DNA of 64,000 nucleotides. Source: Candidatus Kosakonia sp. 282A-S69. GTDB taxonomy: Bacteria; Pseudomonadota; Gammaproteobacteria; Enterobacterales; Enterobacteriaceae. Both the position numbers and the translations under genes were made by a program. Where the stretch lies: NCBI RefSeq assembly GCF_029433855.1, contig NZ_JAROAU010000003.1, positions 864,729 to 928,728 on the forward strand, written 5' to 3'. This document shows positions 9,459 to 19,992 of this stretch, piece after piece. The notes under the pieces are model-generated. The model was not told the origin of the DNA. It made no database searches and was given only the letters and a program-made list of their open reading frames with translations. Position 1 is the first letter of the stretch, and every line of letters begins with the position of its first letter.

Positions 9459-10171
9459 TTGAGATTATTCAGGAGTACTGGCAATCCCTGCTCTGGAGCG
9501 ACGGCTACCGTATTACCGGCGTGGCCATCACCCTCTGGCTACTGATCTCCTCAGTGGTGATGGGCGGCATTCTGGCGCTGTTTCTTGCCATCGGCCGCGT
9601 CTCGAGCAACAAATTTATCTGTTTTCCGATCTGGTTATTCACCTACATCTTTCGCGGCACGCCGCTCTATGTGCAGCTACTGGTCTTCTACTCCGGCATG
9701 TACACACTGGAGATTGTCAAAGGCACCGAGTTGCTAAACGCCTTTTTCCGCAGCGGCCTCAACTGTACGGTGCTGGCGCTGACGCTTAACACCTGCGCCT
9801 ACACCACCGAGATTTTCGCCGGGGCGATCCGCTCGGTGCCCCATGGCGAGATTGAAGCAGCGCGGGCGTATGGCTTTTCATCCTTTAAAATGTACCGCTG
9901 TATTATTTTGCCTTCGGCGCTGCGTATCGCGCTGCCGGCCTATAGCAACGAGGTGATCCTGATGCTGCACTCCACGGCGCTGGCCTTTACCGCGACGGTG
10001 CCGGATCTGCTGAAAATCGCCCGTGATATTAACTCCGCCACCTACCAGCCCTTTACGGCTTTCGGTATTGCGGCGGTGCTCTATCTCATTATTTCGTATG
10101 TCCTGATTAGCCTCTTCCGCCGGGCGGAAAAGCGCTTCTTACAGCATATGAAGCCCTCTTCGACGCACTGA
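9455..10171 (+). CDS. hisM: Histidine / basic amino acid ABC transporter permease HisM
   Basis: The 238-residue inner-membrane permease is the partner of HisQ and has the same fold. The EAA loop is seen as [20 protein letters not shown]. Its ATG overlaps the hisQ stop, indicating coupled translation, and hisP follows after seven bases. The length equals E. coli HisM. Confidence 0.97.
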   Translation: MIEIIQEYWQSLLWSDGYRITGVAITLWLLISSVVMGGILALFLAIGRVSSNKFICFPIWLFTYIFRGTPLYVQLLVFYSGMYTLEIVKGTELLNAFFRSGLNCTVLALTLNTCAYTTEIFAGAIRSVPHGEIEAARAYGFSSFKMYRCIILPSALRIALPAYSNEVILMLHSTALAFTATVPDLLKIARDINSATYQPFTAFGIAAVLYLIISYVLISLFRRAEKRFLQHMKPSSTH

Positions 10172-10178
10172 GAGCACG

Positions 10179-10952
10179 ATGTCTGAGAATAAATTAAACG
10201 TTACCGATTTGCATAAGCGCTACGGTGAGCATGAAGTTCTGAAGGGCGTGTCGTTGCAGGCTAACGCCGGAGATGTGATTAGCATCATCGGCTCCTCCGG
10301 CTCCGGTAAAAGCACCTTCCTGCGCTGCATAAACTTCCTTGAGAAACCGAGTGAAGGCTCCATTGTGGTGAGCGGGCAGAATATCAATCTGGTGCGTGAC
10401 AAAGATGGCCAGCTGAAAGTCGCTGACAAGCATCAGCTGCGCCTGTTACGTACGCGCCTGACGATGGTGTTCCAGCACTTCAACTTGTGGAGCCACATGA
10501 CGGTGCTGGAGAACGTGATGGAGGCGCCGATTCAGGTGCTGGGATTGAGCAAGCAGGAAGCGCGCGAGCGGGCGGTAAAATATCTGGCCAAAGTGGGCAT
10601 TGATGCCATGCAGCAGATAAAGTACCCGGTGCATCTTTCCGGCGGCCAGCAGCAGCGTGTGTCGATTGCCCGCGCGCTGGCGATGGAGCCAGAAGTACTG
10701 CTGTTTGATGAACCGACCTCAGCCCTCGATCCGGAACTGGTGGGCGAAGTGTTGCGCATCATGCAGCAGCTGGCAGAAGAGGGGAAAACCATGGTGGTGG
10801 TCACCCACGAAATGGGCTTTGCCCGTGATGTTTCGAGCCACGTGATCTTCCTCCATCAGGGCAAAATTGAAGAGGAGGGCACGCCGGATGAGCTGTTCGG
10901 CAACCCGAAAAGCCTGCGCTTGCAGCAGTTCCTCAAAGGATCGCTGAAGTAA
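10179..10952 (+). CDS. hisP: ABC transporter ATP-binding protein HisP
   Basis: The 257-residue ATPase powers the HisJ/ArgT importer from the cytoplasmic face. Walker A is GSSGSGKS at residues 38-45. The signature LSGGQQQR, Walker [13 protein letters not shown] and switch histidine (VVTHEMGF) are intact. The E. coli protein has the same length. It is the last gene of the operon and is followed by a REP element. Confidence 0.98.
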   Translation: MSENKLNVTDLHKRYGEHEVLKGVSLQANAGDVISIIGSSGSGKSTFLRCINFLEKPSEGSIVVSGQNINLVRDKDGQLKVADKHQLRLLRTRLTMVFQHFNLWSHMTVLENVMEAPIQVLGLSKQEARERAVKYLAKVGIDAMQQIKYPVHLSGGQQQRVSIARALAMEPEVLLFDEPTSALDPELVGEVLRIMQQLAEEGKTMVVVTHEMGFARDVSSHVIFLHQGKIEEEGTPDELFGNPKSLRLQQFLKGSLK

Positions 10953-10961
10953 GCAAGGGTA

Positions 10962-11037
10962 GCCCGATGGCGCTGCGCTTATCAGGCTTGCGGGGAGTGC
11001 TGTTGCAGGCCGGATAAGGCGAACGCCGCCATCCGGC
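10962..11037. repeat. REP/BIME element after hisP
   Basis: Two REP-like units lie in inverted array: GCCCGATGGCGCTGCGCTTA at 10962-10981 onward, and a unit at 11009-11037 bounded by GCCGGAT and ATCCGGC with an inner AAGGCG/CGCC arm. Such elements sit in 3' untranslated regions of enterobacteria, stabilise mRNA and bind gyrase or IHF in some subtypes. Here the element lies between the convergent hisP and the minus-strand accessory genes. Confidence 0.8.
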
Positions 11038-11054
11038 ACTGCACTGCTGCAATA

Positions 11055-11660
11055 TCACTTATCCGGGCGGTTAACCGGCCACCAGCCTTGTGGCATGCCC
11101 GCGGCGGAAACAAAACGGTAATGGGTGAATATCGCGCCACGCGCGGAGACACGCTTCTCAAGCTGAACCGTTTGCGCGCCCGGCGGGACAAGCGCGTCGC
11201 GGGTGCAAATTTCAACCGGGCGCTTTAACCACGCATCATAAAAGCGCAGCCCCGCCGGACAGCGGTTAGCGCGGCTGATAGGCGGGCCGGGGTGGCCAAG
11301 GGTAAACGTCACCTCGCTCTGTACTATTTCGCTTGCGGTAAACTTTACCCACGCTTCCGGCGCGTTCCATAGTGTTGCAATGCAATACAAAAAGAGCGCC
11401 ACAAAGCCAATCAGCTTACTGCGCAGCCTGGTGATAAACGGGATACGCCAGATAATCAACAGACTTAACACCACGGCAACGATTAAGACTACCCAGGTAT
11501 CCGGTGCGCCCGCTTGCAGATAGACCCGGTTGCTAAGACCGATGGCGTACAGCAGCCATATCAACCACAGAAAGAAAAAGAGCACGCATAAGGCGAGTTG
11601 CACTCTTCCCGAACGCAATCCCCGTTTAATGTTTTTCACGGCGATAGATCCAGTCATCAT
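11055..11660 (-). CDS. Unrecognised membrane protein, paralogue A
   Basis: I do not recognise this 201-residue protein. Three hydrophobic segments (about residues 20-42, 55-72 and 82-98) are followed by a hydrophilic C-terminal domain of about 100 residues, probably periplasmic, with two cysteines (134 and 152) 18 residues apart. The protein at 12192-12764 has the same layout and shares PEAWVKFT/PEGWVRLT, ETVQS-like, DAWL and VQLEKR motifs, so they are paralogues. The ATG at 11660 has GGGA upstream; a GTG at 11639 is an alternative that aligns better with the paralogue's start. It overlaps the acetyltransferase gene, implying one operon. Function is unknown. Confidence 0.75.
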   Translation of the reverse strand: MMTGSIAVKNIKRGLRSGRVQLALCVLFFFLWLIWLLYAIGLSNRVYLQAGAPDTWVVLIVAVVLSLLIIWRIPFITRLRSKLIGFVALFLYCIATLWNAPEAWVKFTASEIVQSEVTFTLGHPGPPISRANRCPAGLRFYDAWLKRPVEICTRDALVPPGAQTVQLEKRVSARGAIFTHYRFVSAAGMPQGWWPVNRPDK

Positions 11661-12123
11661 AATATTTCCCGCGCAGCAAATAGGCCTGCTCCAGCACCTG
11701 TACGCGGGTGAAACCGCTCTTCTCCAGTACCCGTATCGAACCGAGGTTGTCCGACAGCACCCAGGCATTAAGAGCGTGAATATCGCGCTGGGTAAAGGCG
11801 AAATCGCACAGGGCGGCTACAACTTCTGACGCCACGCCCTGGCCCTGCGCTGCAGGCAGGATCGAGTAGCCAAGATCTGCTTCCTGCAAAAGATGCTGAC
11901 TCGGGCGCAGGCCAACATCACCGATCGCACGGCCTTGTTCATCGCGGATCACAAAGGCATTCGGATCGTTAAGCCGGTCTTCAAACAGAGTTCGGATCTG
12001 GCTTTCAGAGGCGATTTCCGCCATATAGCGCATCACGCTTTTATCCTGACGGATCTGCAAAAAGAAGGGCCAGTCAGACGCCTGAAACGGCGTCAGGGTA
12101 AAACGGGGGGTTTGCAACGTCAT
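11626..12123 (-). CDS. GNAT family N-acetyltransferase (RimJ/RimL type)
   Basis: The 165-residue protein has the GNAT fold. It starts MTLQTPRFTLTPFQASDWP, and the acetyl-CoA loop is recognisable around YSILPAAQGQGVASEVVAAL, followed by ALNAWVLSDNLGSIRVLEKSGF, the usual RimJ/RimL-like ending. The ATG at 12123 is preferred because AAGGA precedes it and it begins at the domain. Members acetylate ribosomal protein N-termini, amines or antibiotics; the substrate cannot be read from sequence. It lies between two paralogous membrane-protein genes and overlaps the downstream one, a placement not found in E. coli. Confidence 0.88.
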   Translation of the reverse strand: MTLQTPRFTLTPFQASDWPFFLQIRQDKSVMRYMAEIASESQIRTLFEDRLNDPNAFVIRDEQGRAIGDVGLRPSQHLLQEADLGYSILPAAQGQGVASEVVAALCDFAFTQRDIHALNAWVLSDNLGSIRVLEKSGFTRVQVLEQAYLLRGKYYDDWIYRREKH

Positions 12124-12191
12124 TACGCGTCCTTGTGAGAACCAAACCAGGCAGCTTAGCACCGGAAATGCGCGCGCGGCTGCCACAAATA

Positions 12192-12764
12192 TTAGGGGGT
12201 CGTGGGCTGCCAGGCATAGGCTTTGCCGTTATCGCTCATAAAGCGGTAGCGGGTAAACCAGGCACCGCGGGCGGCGATACGTTTTTCAACCTGCACCGAG
12301 CTGGCGTCGCGCGGCACGTTATCGGTGTGGGTGCAGAGGGTGACTAACCGTCCGAGCCACGCATCATCAATACGCAGACCCGCTTCGCAGTGGCTTTTGC
12401 GCCCAAGCGAAGGGCCGGGATAGGTGAGGCGAAAGGTGACGTCGCTTTGTACCGTTTCGCCCGATGTCAGGCGCACCCAGCCTTCCGGGAGATTGAGCAG
12501 CGTGACGCCAGCAAAGGCCGCGACGCAGAGGAAAAGCTGCCACGGGGCTAACGCCTTAAACGCGCTCGCCTGGCCGCGAACGGCCCTGCGCCAGCCACAC
12601 CAGAGGCCAGTCAGCAGAGCAATCGCCACCATCACTGGCGTATCGGGCGCATCGTCACGCATAAAGACCGTCACGCCCAGCCGGTTGCTCTCCCATATCC
12701 ACAGCGCCCATGCCAGCAGCAGCAGAGCGAGTGCGCAGAGGCGAATTTTTTGCGACCTGGTCAA
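12192..12764 (-). CDS. Unrecognised membrane protein, paralogue B
   Basis: The 190-residue protein has three hydrophobic segments (about 8-26, 42-58 and 75-92), then a C-terminal domain with cysteines at 126 and 144, the same 18-residue spacing as its paralogue at 11055-11660. Shared landmarks include LPEGWVRLT, ETVQSDVTF, DAWL and VQVEKR. The start is uncertain. The TTG at 12764 has AAGGGG about six bases upstream and aligns with the paralogue; the frame is open to a TTG at 12827. Spacing of the cysteines suggests a disulfide in a periplasmic domain. Function is unknown. Confidence 0.72.
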   Translation of the reverse strand: MTRSQKIRLCALALLLLAWALWIWESNRLGVTVFMRDDAPDTPVMVAIALLTGLWCGWRRAVRGQASAFKALAPWQLFLCVAAFAGVTLLNLPEGWVRLTSGETVQSDVTFRLTYPGPSLGRKSHCEAGLRIDDAWLGRLVTLCTHTDNVPRDASSVQVEKRIAARGAWFTRYRFMSDNGKAYAWQPTTP

Positions 12765-12830
12765 TGGCAACCCCTTTGCTGTCAAAACGGGTAGCTTACC
12801 ACCATCATCCCAGACCCAACGCGACAAACT

Positions 12831-13727
12831 TTACGCGTTCACCACATCCGTCAACGCCTCTTCAAGATCGTGCCAGCGAAACGCAAACCCGGCCTCTTCC
12901 AGGCGTTTAGGCAGCGCACGCTGCCCGCCGAGCACCAGCACCGAGGATTCCCCCATCATCAGGCGCACGGCCGTTGCGGGGGCGCGCATAAACGCCGGGC
13001 GGTGCAGGGCATGACCGAGGGCGTGAGCGAACTGCTCGTTACGCACCGGGTAGGGCGCGACCATATTGAACGGCCCGCGCAGATCGTTATCGAGCAGCCA
13101 GAGAATGGCATTGACCATATCGTCAATATGGATCCACGCCATATATTGCCTGCCCGTGCCAATCGGCCCGCCAAGACCAAGGCGGAACAGCGGCAGCAGT
13201 TTGCCGAGAATACCGCCTTTTGGCGTTAACACTACGCCAGTGCGCAGCAGGCAGACACGAGTTTGGTCGCTCTGCGCTTCGCAGGCGATCTGCTCCCAGC
13301 GCCCGCACAGCTTATGGGTAAACTCGTTATGTGGCGGCTCCTCCTCTGTCACCACCACTTCGCCGAGATCGCCGTAATAGCCGCAGGCAGAACCGGAGAT
13401 CAGCACCTGCGGCGGGTTGTCGCTGGCTTTGATCAAATCCGCCAGCCGCTGCGTAATCTGCCAGCGGCTGTTGCATAAGCGCTGCTTCTGCTCCTCCGTC
13501 CAGCGCTTATCGGCAATCGGTTCGCCCGCCAGATTGATCACCGCATCAAAGTTGTTGAGATCGGTAAGATCATTAAGCCCCTTCAGCAGGCTGACGCGGG
13601 CATCAAGCTTTTGCTGCGCTTTGGCAGGATTTCGGGTGACTACCGTTACGCTGTGGTGCAGCTCCAGTAAACGGGGGATCAAATGGTGGCCAATCAGGCC
13701 GGTACCGCCAGTAAAGAGTATCTTCAT
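12831..13727 (-). CDS. yfcH: TIGR01777-type NAD(P)-binding epimerase YfcH
   Basis: The 298-residue protein begins with a Rossmann nucleotide-binding loop ([21 protein letters not shown]) and belongs to the extended short-chain dehydrogenase group also found as SulA-like/YfcH proteins. Its E. coli counterpart has almost the same length and no firmly assigned substrate. The C-terminal DUF1731 region ([23 protein letters not shown]) is present. In E. coli folX lies between yfcH and yfcG, but here only 39 bases separate them. Confidence 0.95.
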   Translation of the reverse strand: MKILFTGGTGLIGHHLIPRLLELHHSVTVVTRNPAKAQQKLDARVSLLKGLNDLTDLNNFDAVINLAGEPIADKRWTEEQKQRLCNSRWQITQRLADLIKASDNPPQVLISGSACGYYGDLGEVVVTEEEPPHNEFTHKLCGRWEQIACEAQSDQTRVCLLRTGVVLTPKGGILGKLLPLFRLGLGGPIGTGRQYMAWIHIDDMVNAILWLLDNDLRGPFNMVAPYPVRNEQFAHALGHALHRPAFMRAPATAVRLMMGESSVLVLGGQRALPKRLEEAGFAFRWHDLEEALTDVVNA

Positions 13728-13766
13728 GCTTCCCTCCGAAGCGTGGTTATCCTTAAAACGCGCAGC

Positions 13767-14396
13767 TTAAAGCAGCTGCGCTTTCTGCAATGCACTCTCG
13801 GTAGCCGGGCGCGTGCGGATGCGCTCAAACCAGTTAAAGACCGCCGGATAATCCTCAAGCGTAATACGCTGTCGCGCGTGGGAATTAATCCACGGCCAGG
13901 CGGCGATATCCGCAATGCTGTAGTGCTGACCTGCCAGCCACGGCACCTGCTCAAGACGTTTATTCATCACCTGGTAGAGCCGCTGCGTTTCCACCTGGTA
14001 GCGCTCAATGGCATAGGGCACCGGCTGCGGCGCGAAGTGGTTGAAGTGGTGGTTCTGCCCAAGCATCGGCCCCAGCCCCGCCACCTGCCAGAATAGCCAC
14101 TGCAAAGTGACATGACGCTCGCGCAGCTCACCGCTCAGGAGCTGGCCGGACTTCTCTGCCAGATAGAGCAGGATCTCGCCCGACTCGAACAGGCTAAGCG
14201 GCGCACCGCTGTCGGCGGGGTCATGATCGACAATCGCCGGGATCTTATTGTTCGGCGAGATATCTAAAAATTCCGGGCGAAACTGCTCGCCTTTACTAAT
14301 ATCTACGCGGATCAGACGATACGGCAACCCGGTCTCTTCGAGAAACAGTGTGATCTTGTGGCCGTTCGGTGTCGGGGCGAAATAGAGGTCTATCAT
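13767..14396 (-). CDS. yfcG: GST-like disulfide-bond oxidoreductase YfcG
   Basis: The 209 residues show a thioredoxin-like glutathione-binding domain (MIDLYFAPTPNGHKITLFLEE, including Thr9 and Asn11) and an all-helical C-terminal GST domain. E. coli YfcG is a Nu-class enzyme that binds glutathione disulfide and reduces small disulfides such as 2-hydroxyethyl disulfide, without an active-site cysteine, and the key N-terminal residues are kept here. The C-terminus is a few residues shorter than in E. coli. It is divergent from yfcF. Confidence 0.95.
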   Translation of the reverse strand: MIDLYFAPTPNGHKITLFLEETGLPYRLIRVDISKGEQFRPEFLDISPNNKIPAIVDHDPADSGAPLSLFESGEILLYLAEKSGQLLSGELRERHVTLQWLFWQVAGLGPMLGQNHHFNHFAPQPVPYAIERYQVETQRLYQVMNKRLEQVPWLAGQHYSIADIAAWPWINSHARQRITLEDYPAVFNWFERIRTRPATESALQKAQLL

Positions 14397-14455
14397 CGAA
14401 ACTCCTGTGAGCGGAATGGGCGTCGCCTGTTAAGTATAGGTGTTCCCCGTAATGA

Positions 14456-15175
<720 letters not shown>

Positions 15176-15227
15176 TAAGCGGTTCGCGTTCCGGTATCAT
15201 TAGGGCGTTTTTTTTCATAGAGGTGCA

Positions 15228-15782
15228 GTGATGAAACTGATGTTTGCATCGGATATTCACGGGTCGTTGCCCGCGACGGAACGCATACTGGAACGGTTCG
15301 CGCAAAGCGGCGCCCGCTGGCTGGTTCTGCTTGGCGATGTGCTCAATCATGGCCCGCGCAACGCGCTGCCGGAGGGGTATAATCCGGCGCAGGTGGCAGA
15401 ACGGCTCAATACGCAGGCCAGCCGGATTATCGCGGTACGCGGTAATTGCGACAGCGAAGTGGATCAGATGCTGCTGCGCTTTCCCATTACCGCCCCCTGG
15501 CAGCAGGTTTTATTACCCGCGTGCCGCCTGTTTTTGACCCACGGTCATCTCTTCGGCGCACAGCACATTCCGCCACTGGAAGCAGGCGATGTGCTGGTGT
15601 ACGGGCATACGCATATTCCCGTTGCCGAGAAGCGTGATGAGATTGTGCACTTCAACCCCGGTTCGGTCTCTATCCCGAAAGGTGGGTTTGCCGCCAGCTA
15701 CGGCATGCTGGAAGAGAATATGTTACGTGTTATCGCACTTAATGATCAGCGGGTTATTGCGCAGGTGGCGATTAATCCGTAA
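15228..15782 (+). CDS. yfcE: Metallophosphodiesterase YfcE
   Basis: The 184 residues match E. coli YfcE. This calcineurin-type phosphoesterase hydrolyses model phosphodiesters and uses Mn2+; the physiological substrate is unknown. The metal-binding motifs are complete: DIHG (residues 9-12), GDVLNHGP, GNCD, and GHLFG with GHTH near the C-terminus. GTG at 15228 gives the E. coli-like MMKLM start; the ATG at 15231 has slightly better spacing to the ribosome site and is equally possible. Confidence 0.96.
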   Translation: MMKLMFASDIHGSLPATERILERFAQSGARWLVLLGDVLNHGPRNALPEGYNPAQVAERLNTQASRIIAVRGNCDSEVDQMLLRFPITAPWQQVLLPACRLFLTHGHLFGAQHIPPLEAGDVLVYGHTHIPVAEKRDEIVHFNPGSVSIPKGGFAASYGMLEENMLRVIALNDQRVIAQVAINP

Positions 15783-15836
15783 TTTACCCGTCAACCGAAA
15801 CGCGCCGTAAGAGCGCCATAAAGAGAAGATGTCCCG

Positions 15837-16385
15837 ATGGTGGAACAGAGTCATTTTGCAGGCATGGAATGGGTAGATATTGTCAACGAAGACAATGAGG
15901 TGATCGCGCAGGCCAGCCGGGAGCAAATGCGCGCGCAGTGCCTGCGTCATCGCGCAACCTATATTGTGGTGCATGATGGGATGGGCAATATTCTGGTGCA
16001 GCGTCGTACCGAGCTAAAAGACTTTATGCCCGGCAAGCTGGACGCGACGGCGGGCGGCGTGGTGCAGGCCGGTGAAAACCTGCTGGAGTCCGCGCGCCGC
16101 GAAGCGGAAGAGGAGCTGGGCATTGCGGGTGTCCCGTTTGCCGAGCATGGTCAGTTCTACTTTGAAGATGAGCATTGTCGGGTGTGGGGCGGGCTGTTTA
16201 GCTGCGTCTCCCACGGGCCGTTTGCCCTGCAGGAAGAGGAGGTGAGTGAAGTCTTCTGGATGACGCCGGAAGAGATCACCGCCCGCTGCGATGAGTTTAC
16301 CGACGATTCGCTGAAAGCGCTGGCGCTGTGGATGAGCCGTAACGCCAGCAACGATGTGGAAAAGAGCGAGCAGAAGGCCGAGTAA
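15837..16385 (+). CDS. yfcD: Nudix hydrolase YfcD
   Basis: The 182-residue cytosolic protein carries a complete Nudix box ([24 protein letters not shown] pattern GX5EX7REUXEEXGU) near residues 76-98, the Mg2+-dependent pyrophosphohydrolase signature. It resembles isopentenyl-diphosphate isomerase-like Nudix proteins in its N-terminal part ([16 protein letters not shown]), but the substrate is not assigned. The E. coli gene is next to yfcC and pta; yfcC is missing here. A strong terminator follows. Confidence 0.95.
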   Translation: MVEQSHFAGMEWVDIVNEDNEVIAQASREQMRAQCLRHRATYIVVHDGMGNILVQRRTELKDFMPGKLDATAGGVVQAGENLLESARREAEEELGIAGVPFAEHGQFYFEDEHCRVWGGLFSCVSHGPFALQEEEVSEVFWMTPEEITARCDEFTDDSLKALALWMSRNASNDVEKSEQKAE

Positions 16386-16402
16386 GCTTCTGCGCGTTGC
16401 GG

Positions 16403-16430
16403 AAAAAGCGATCCTCAGGGTCGCTTTTTT
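16403..16430 (+). terminator. Intrinsic terminator of yfcD
   Basis: A-rich arm AAAAAGCGATCC and GGGTCGCTTTTTT form a stem ending in a six-base U-run, 17 bases after the yfcD stop. The stem is nearly the same as the pta terminator at 16508-16537. Confidence 0.85.
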
Positions 16431-16433
16431 ATT

Positions 16434-16498
16434 GCCGGATGACCGGCTGCGCAGAGGGATTCTATCGTCGGATGGCGCTTCGCTTATCCGGCCTGCAA
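16434..16498. repeat. REP element between yfcD and pta
   Basis: GCCGGATGACCGGCTGCGCA starts the first part and GGATGGCGCTTCGCTTATCC, with CGGCCTGCA after it, is a canonical REP core. It lies between the two convergent terminators and occupies the place where yfcC lies in E. coli. Confidence 0.75.
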
Positions 16499-16507
16499 TC
16501 GCTCAAT

Positions 16508-16537
16508 AAAAAAGCGACCCGAAGGTCGCTTTTTTTG
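16508..16537. terminator. Bidirectional terminator of ackA-pta
   Basis: AAAAAAGCGACC, short loop, GGTCGCTTTTTTT: T-runs are present on both strands, so it can end pta transcripts (minus strand) and any readthrough from yfcD. Confidence 0.85.
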
Positions 16538-16565
16538 TGCACTGGCGCAGCCGCCAGAAGAGACA

Positions 16566-18707
16566 TTACTGCTGCTGGGACGCCTGAATCGCGGTCAGCG
16601 CGATGGTGTAGACGATATCGTCTACCAGCGCGCCACGAGAGAGGTCGTTCACCGGCTTGCGCATACCCTGCAGCATCGGCCCGATGGAGATCAGATCGGC
16701 AGAGCGCTGTACCGCTTTGTAGGTGGTGTTACCGGTGTTCAGATCCGGGAAGATGAACACGGTAGCGCGACCGGCAACCGGCGAGTTCGGCGCTTTCGAT
16801 TTCGCTACATCCGCCATGACCGCAGCGTCATACTGCAGCGGACCGTCGATAACCAGGTCAGGACGTTTTTCCTGCGCCAGGCGCGTCGCTTCACGCACTT
16901 TCTCAACGTCGCTACCCGCGCCGGAGTTACCGGTAGAGTAGGAGAGCATCGCAACGCGCGGCTCAATGCCGAAAGCGGTCGCGGAGTCAGCGGACTGAAT
17001 CGCGATCTCGGCCAGCTGCTCAGCGGTCGGATCCGGGTTAATTGCGCAGTCACCGTAAACATAAACCTGTTCCGGCAGCAGCATAAAGAACACGGAGGAG
17101 ACCAGCGAGCTGCCCGGTGCGGTTTTAATCAGCTGCAGCGGCGGACGAATGGTGTTCGCCGTGGTGTGAACCGCACCGGAGACCAGACCGTCAACTTCAT
17201 CCTGCTCCAGCATCAGCGTGCCGAGCACCACGTTATCTTCCAGCTGTTCGCGTGCCACGGCTTCGGTCATGCCTTTGCTCTTACGCAGCTCAACCAGGCG
17301 AGCGACATAGCTTTCACGCACCACGTCCGGATCGACGATTTCGATACCGGCGCCCAGCTCAACACCCTGTGCGGCGGCGACGCGATTGATCTCATCCGGG
17401 TTACCCAGCAGGATACAGGTCGCAATACCACGTTCAGCACAGATAGCGGCTGCCTTCACGGTACGCGGCTCGTCGCCTTCCGGCAGTACGACGCGTTTGC
17501 CCGCTTTACGCGCCAGTTCGGTCAGCTGGTAACGGAAGGCTGGCGGCGAGAGGCGACGGCTGCGCTCGGAGGTGGCGGTCAGGGAGTCGATCCACTGCGC
17601 ATTGATATAACGGGCCACATACTCCTGCACGTTTTCAATACGCTCGTTATCGTCAACCGGCACTTCGAGGTTGAAGCTCTGCAGGCTCAGGGAGGTCTGC
17701 CAGGTGTTGGTATTCACCATAAATACCGGCAGGCCGGTGGCGAACGCGCGTTCGCACAGTTTGCGCACGCTCTCGTCCATCTCATAGCCACCGGTCAGCA
17801 GCACGGCACCAATCTCAACGCCGTTCATCGCCGCGAGGCAGGCAGCAACCAGCACATCAGGACGATCGGCAGAGGTGACCAGCAGTGAGCCCGGACGGAA
17901 GTGTTCCAGCATGTGCGGAATGCTGCGCGCACAGAAAGTTACGGACTTCACGCGGCGGGTTTTGATATCGCCTTCGTTGATGATGGTCGCATTAAGGTGG
18001 CGCGCCATATCGATCGCTCGGGTGGCGATCAGATCGAAGCTCCACGGCACCGCGCCCAGCACGGGCAGAGAGCTGGTCTCTTGCAGCTGCGCCGGATCGA
18101 TGTTCACCACTTTTGCTTTTGAGGAGTCATCAAAGATCTCAGAGAGATCCGGGCGCGTACGGCCCTGCTCATCAACCGGGGCGTTCAGTTTGTTGACGAT
18201 AACGCCGGTGATGTTGCTGTTTTTCACGCCGCCGAAGCTATTGCGCGTCAGCTCGATGCGCTCTTTCAGCTGCTCCTGCGTGTCGGTGCCCTGAGACATC
18301 ACGAAGACGATTTCCGCGTTCAGCGTTTTCGCGATTTCGAAGTTCAGGGACTGGGCGAACTGGTGTTTACGGGTCGGGACCAGACCTTCAACCAGCACCA
18401 CTTCAGCCTCTTTGCTGCTTTCGTGGTAGCGGGCAATGATCTCTTCCATCAGCACATCTTTCTGATTGCTGGAGAGCAGCGACTCGACGTAGCTCATTTT
18501 CAGCGGTTCAGCCGCCGGCAGCCCGGAGTTAGCGCGCACGATGGTGGTAGTCTGGTCAGGCGCATCGCCGCCCGCACGTGGCTGAGCGATCGGTTTAAAG
18601 ACGCTCAGACGAACGCCTTTGCGTTCCATAGCACGGATGACGCCAAGGCTGACGCTGGTCAGGCCGACGCTGGTTCCGGTAGGGATCAGCATAATAATAC
18701 GGGACAC
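16566..18707 (-). CDS. pta: Phosphate acetyltransferase
   Basis: The 713-residue long-form enzyme makes acetyl phosphate and CoA from acetyl-CoA and phosphate, the first half of the acetate overflow pathway; acetyl phosphate also phosphorylates response regulators. An N-terminal P-loop-like AAA_26 domain ([17 protein letters not shown]), a central DRTGG domain, and a C-terminal catalytic PTA domain (from about residue 390, with [19 protein letters not shown] and [15 protein letters not shown]) are in the usual order. It follows ackA on the minus strand with an intercistronic hairpin. Confidence 0.99.
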   Translation of the reverse strand: MSRIIMLIPTGTSVGLTSVSLGVIRAMERKGVRLSVFKPIAQPRAGGDAPDQTTTIVRANSGLPAAEPLKMSYVESLLSSNQKDVLMEEIIARYHESSKEAEVVLVEGLVPTRKHQFAQSLNFEIAKTLNAEIVFVMSQGTDTQEQLKERIELTRNSFGGVKNSNITGVIVNKLNAPVDEQGRTRPDLSEIFDDSSKAKVVNIDPAQLQETSSLPVLGAVPWSFDLIATRAIDMARHLNATIINEGDIKTRRVKSVTFCARSIPHMLEHFRPGSLLVTSADRPDVLVAACLAAMNGVEIGAVLLTGGYEMDESVRKLCERAFATGLPVFMVNTNTWQTSLSLQSFNLEVPVDDNERIENVQEYVARYINAQWIDSLTATSERSRRLSPPAFRYQLTELARKAGKRVVLPEGDEPRTVKAAAICAERGIATCILLGNPDEINRVAAAQGVELGAGIEIVDPDVVRESYVARLVELRKSKGMTEAVAREQLEDNVVLGTLMLEQDEVDGLVSGAVHTTANTIRPPLQLIKTAPGSSLVSSVFFMLLPEQVYVYGDCAINPDPTAEQLAEIAIQSADSATAFGIEPRVAMLSYSTGNSGAGSDVEKVREATRLAQEKRPDLVIDGPLQYDAAVMADVAKSKAPNSPVAGRATVFIFPDLNTGNTTYKAVQRSADLISIGPMLQGMRKPVNDLSRGALVDDIVYTIALTAIQASQQQ

Positions 18708-18754
18708 GGTTAATCCTCTTTCGTTACCGTCGAAGCGGACGGGTTACAAAACAG

Positions 18755-18778
18755 CACCGCCAGCGTTGGCTGGCGGTG
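18755..18778 (-). terminator. Hairpin between ackA and pta
   Basis: CACCGCCAGC and GCTGGCGGTG form a perfect 10-bp stem with a four-base loop. On the minus strand it is followed by CTGTTTTG, a weak U-tract. It probably causes partial termination or sets unequal ackA and pta mRNA levels. Confidence 0.6.
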
Positions 18779-18789
18779 TGGGTAAACTA

Positions 18790-19992
18790 TCAGGCAGTCA
18801 GGCGGCTTGCGTCTTGCGCAATCACCAGCTCTTCGTTAGTCGGGATAACGATCGCCGGGCGGGTGCCTTCTTTATTGATAAAACCAGACTTGCCGAAACG
18901 GGCAGCCAGGTTGCGTTCGTGGTCAACTTCGAAGCCGAGCACGCCCAGTTTGCCCAGGGAGAGCTCGCGTACCATCGCCGCGTTTTCACCGATACCACCG
19001 GTGAAGATTACCGCGTCCAGACGACCGTCCATCAGCGCAGTGTAAGAGCCGATGTATTTAGCCAGGCGATGGCAGTAAACGTCCATTGCACGCTTCGCGT
19101 CTTCTTTGGTTTCGTAGTTATCTTCTACATAACGGCAGTCGCTGGTGACTTCGGTCAGGCCCAGCAGGCCGGACTCTTTGGTCAGCATTTTGTTGATAGC
19201 TTCAACGCTCATGCCCAGGGTGTCATGCAGATGGAAAATGATCGCCGGGTCGATATCACCAGAACGGGTGCCCATAACCAGGCCTTCCAGCGGGGTCAGA
19301 CCCATGGAGGTATCTACGCACTCGCCGTTACGGATAGCGGAAACAGAACCGCCGTTGCCGAGGTGGCAGGTGATGATGTTCAGTTCAGAAACCGGCTTGT
19401 TCAGCACTTTTGCCGCTTCCTGAGTTACATAGAAGTGGCTGGTGCCGTGCGCGCCGTAGCGACGAACGCCGTGCTCTTTGTACAGTTTGTACGGCAGGGC
19501 ATAGAGGTAGGACTCTTCCGGCATGGTGGTGTGGAACGCGGTGTCGAACACGGCAACGTTCTTCTCTTTCAGGCTCGGGAAGGATTTCAGCGCTTCGGCG
19601 ATACCGATCAGGTGAGCCGGGTTGTGCAGCGGGGCGAAAGAGGCCGCGTCTTTAATACCCTGGATCACAGACTCATCGATCACCACGGAACGGGTGTATT
19701 TTTCACCACCGTGAACGATACGGTGACCGATTGCGGTCAGCTGAGCAGACAGTTCTGGTTTTTGTGCCAGAATAGTGTTAACGATAAAGTTAAGCGCTTC
19801 ACTGTGAGCGGCACCTGCACCTAAAGCCGCTTCTTGTTTACCGCCATCCATTTTCCACTTGATGCGTGCTTCAGGAAGGTGGAAACATTCGGCTAAACCA
19901 GAGAGGTACTCTTCACCGTTTACAGCATCGATAATTGCGAATTTCAGTGAGGAGCTACCGCAGTTCAGAACCAGTACTAACTTACTCGACAT
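18790..19992 (-). CDS. ackA: Acetate kinase
   Basis: The 400-residue enzyme converts acetyl phosphate and ADP to acetate and ATP. The ASKHA-fold signature motifs are visible: [14 protein letters not shown] near the N-terminus, [17 protein letters not shown], and [11 protein letters not shown]. It is the first gene of ackA-pta and diverges from yfbV across a 336-base promoter region. Confidence 0.99.
   Translation of the reverse strand: MSSKLVLVLNCGSSSLKFAIIDAVNGEEYLSGLAECFHLPEARIKWKMDGGKQEAALGAGAAHSEALNFIVNTILAQKPELSAQLTAIGHRIVHGGEKYTRSVVIDESVIQGIKDAASFAPLHNPAHLIGIAEALKSFPSLKEKNVAVFDTAFHTTMPEESYLYALPYKLYKEHGVRRYGAHGTSHFYVTQEAAKVLNKPVSELNIITCHLGNGGSVSAIRNGECVDTSMGLTPLEGLVMGTRSGDIDPAIIFHLHDTLGMSVEAINKMLTKESGLLGLTEVTSDCRYVEDNYETKEDAKRAMDVYCHRLAKYIGSYTALMDGRLDAVIFTGGIGENAAMVRELSLGKLGVLGFEVDHERNLAARFGKSGFINKEGTRPAIVIPTNEELVIAQDASRLTA

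Noticed and set aside
18619-19824. A 401-codon frame antisense to ackA and the start of pta.
   Set aside because: It covers a gene with full family motifs and crosses the intercistronic hairpin; low-complexity composition.
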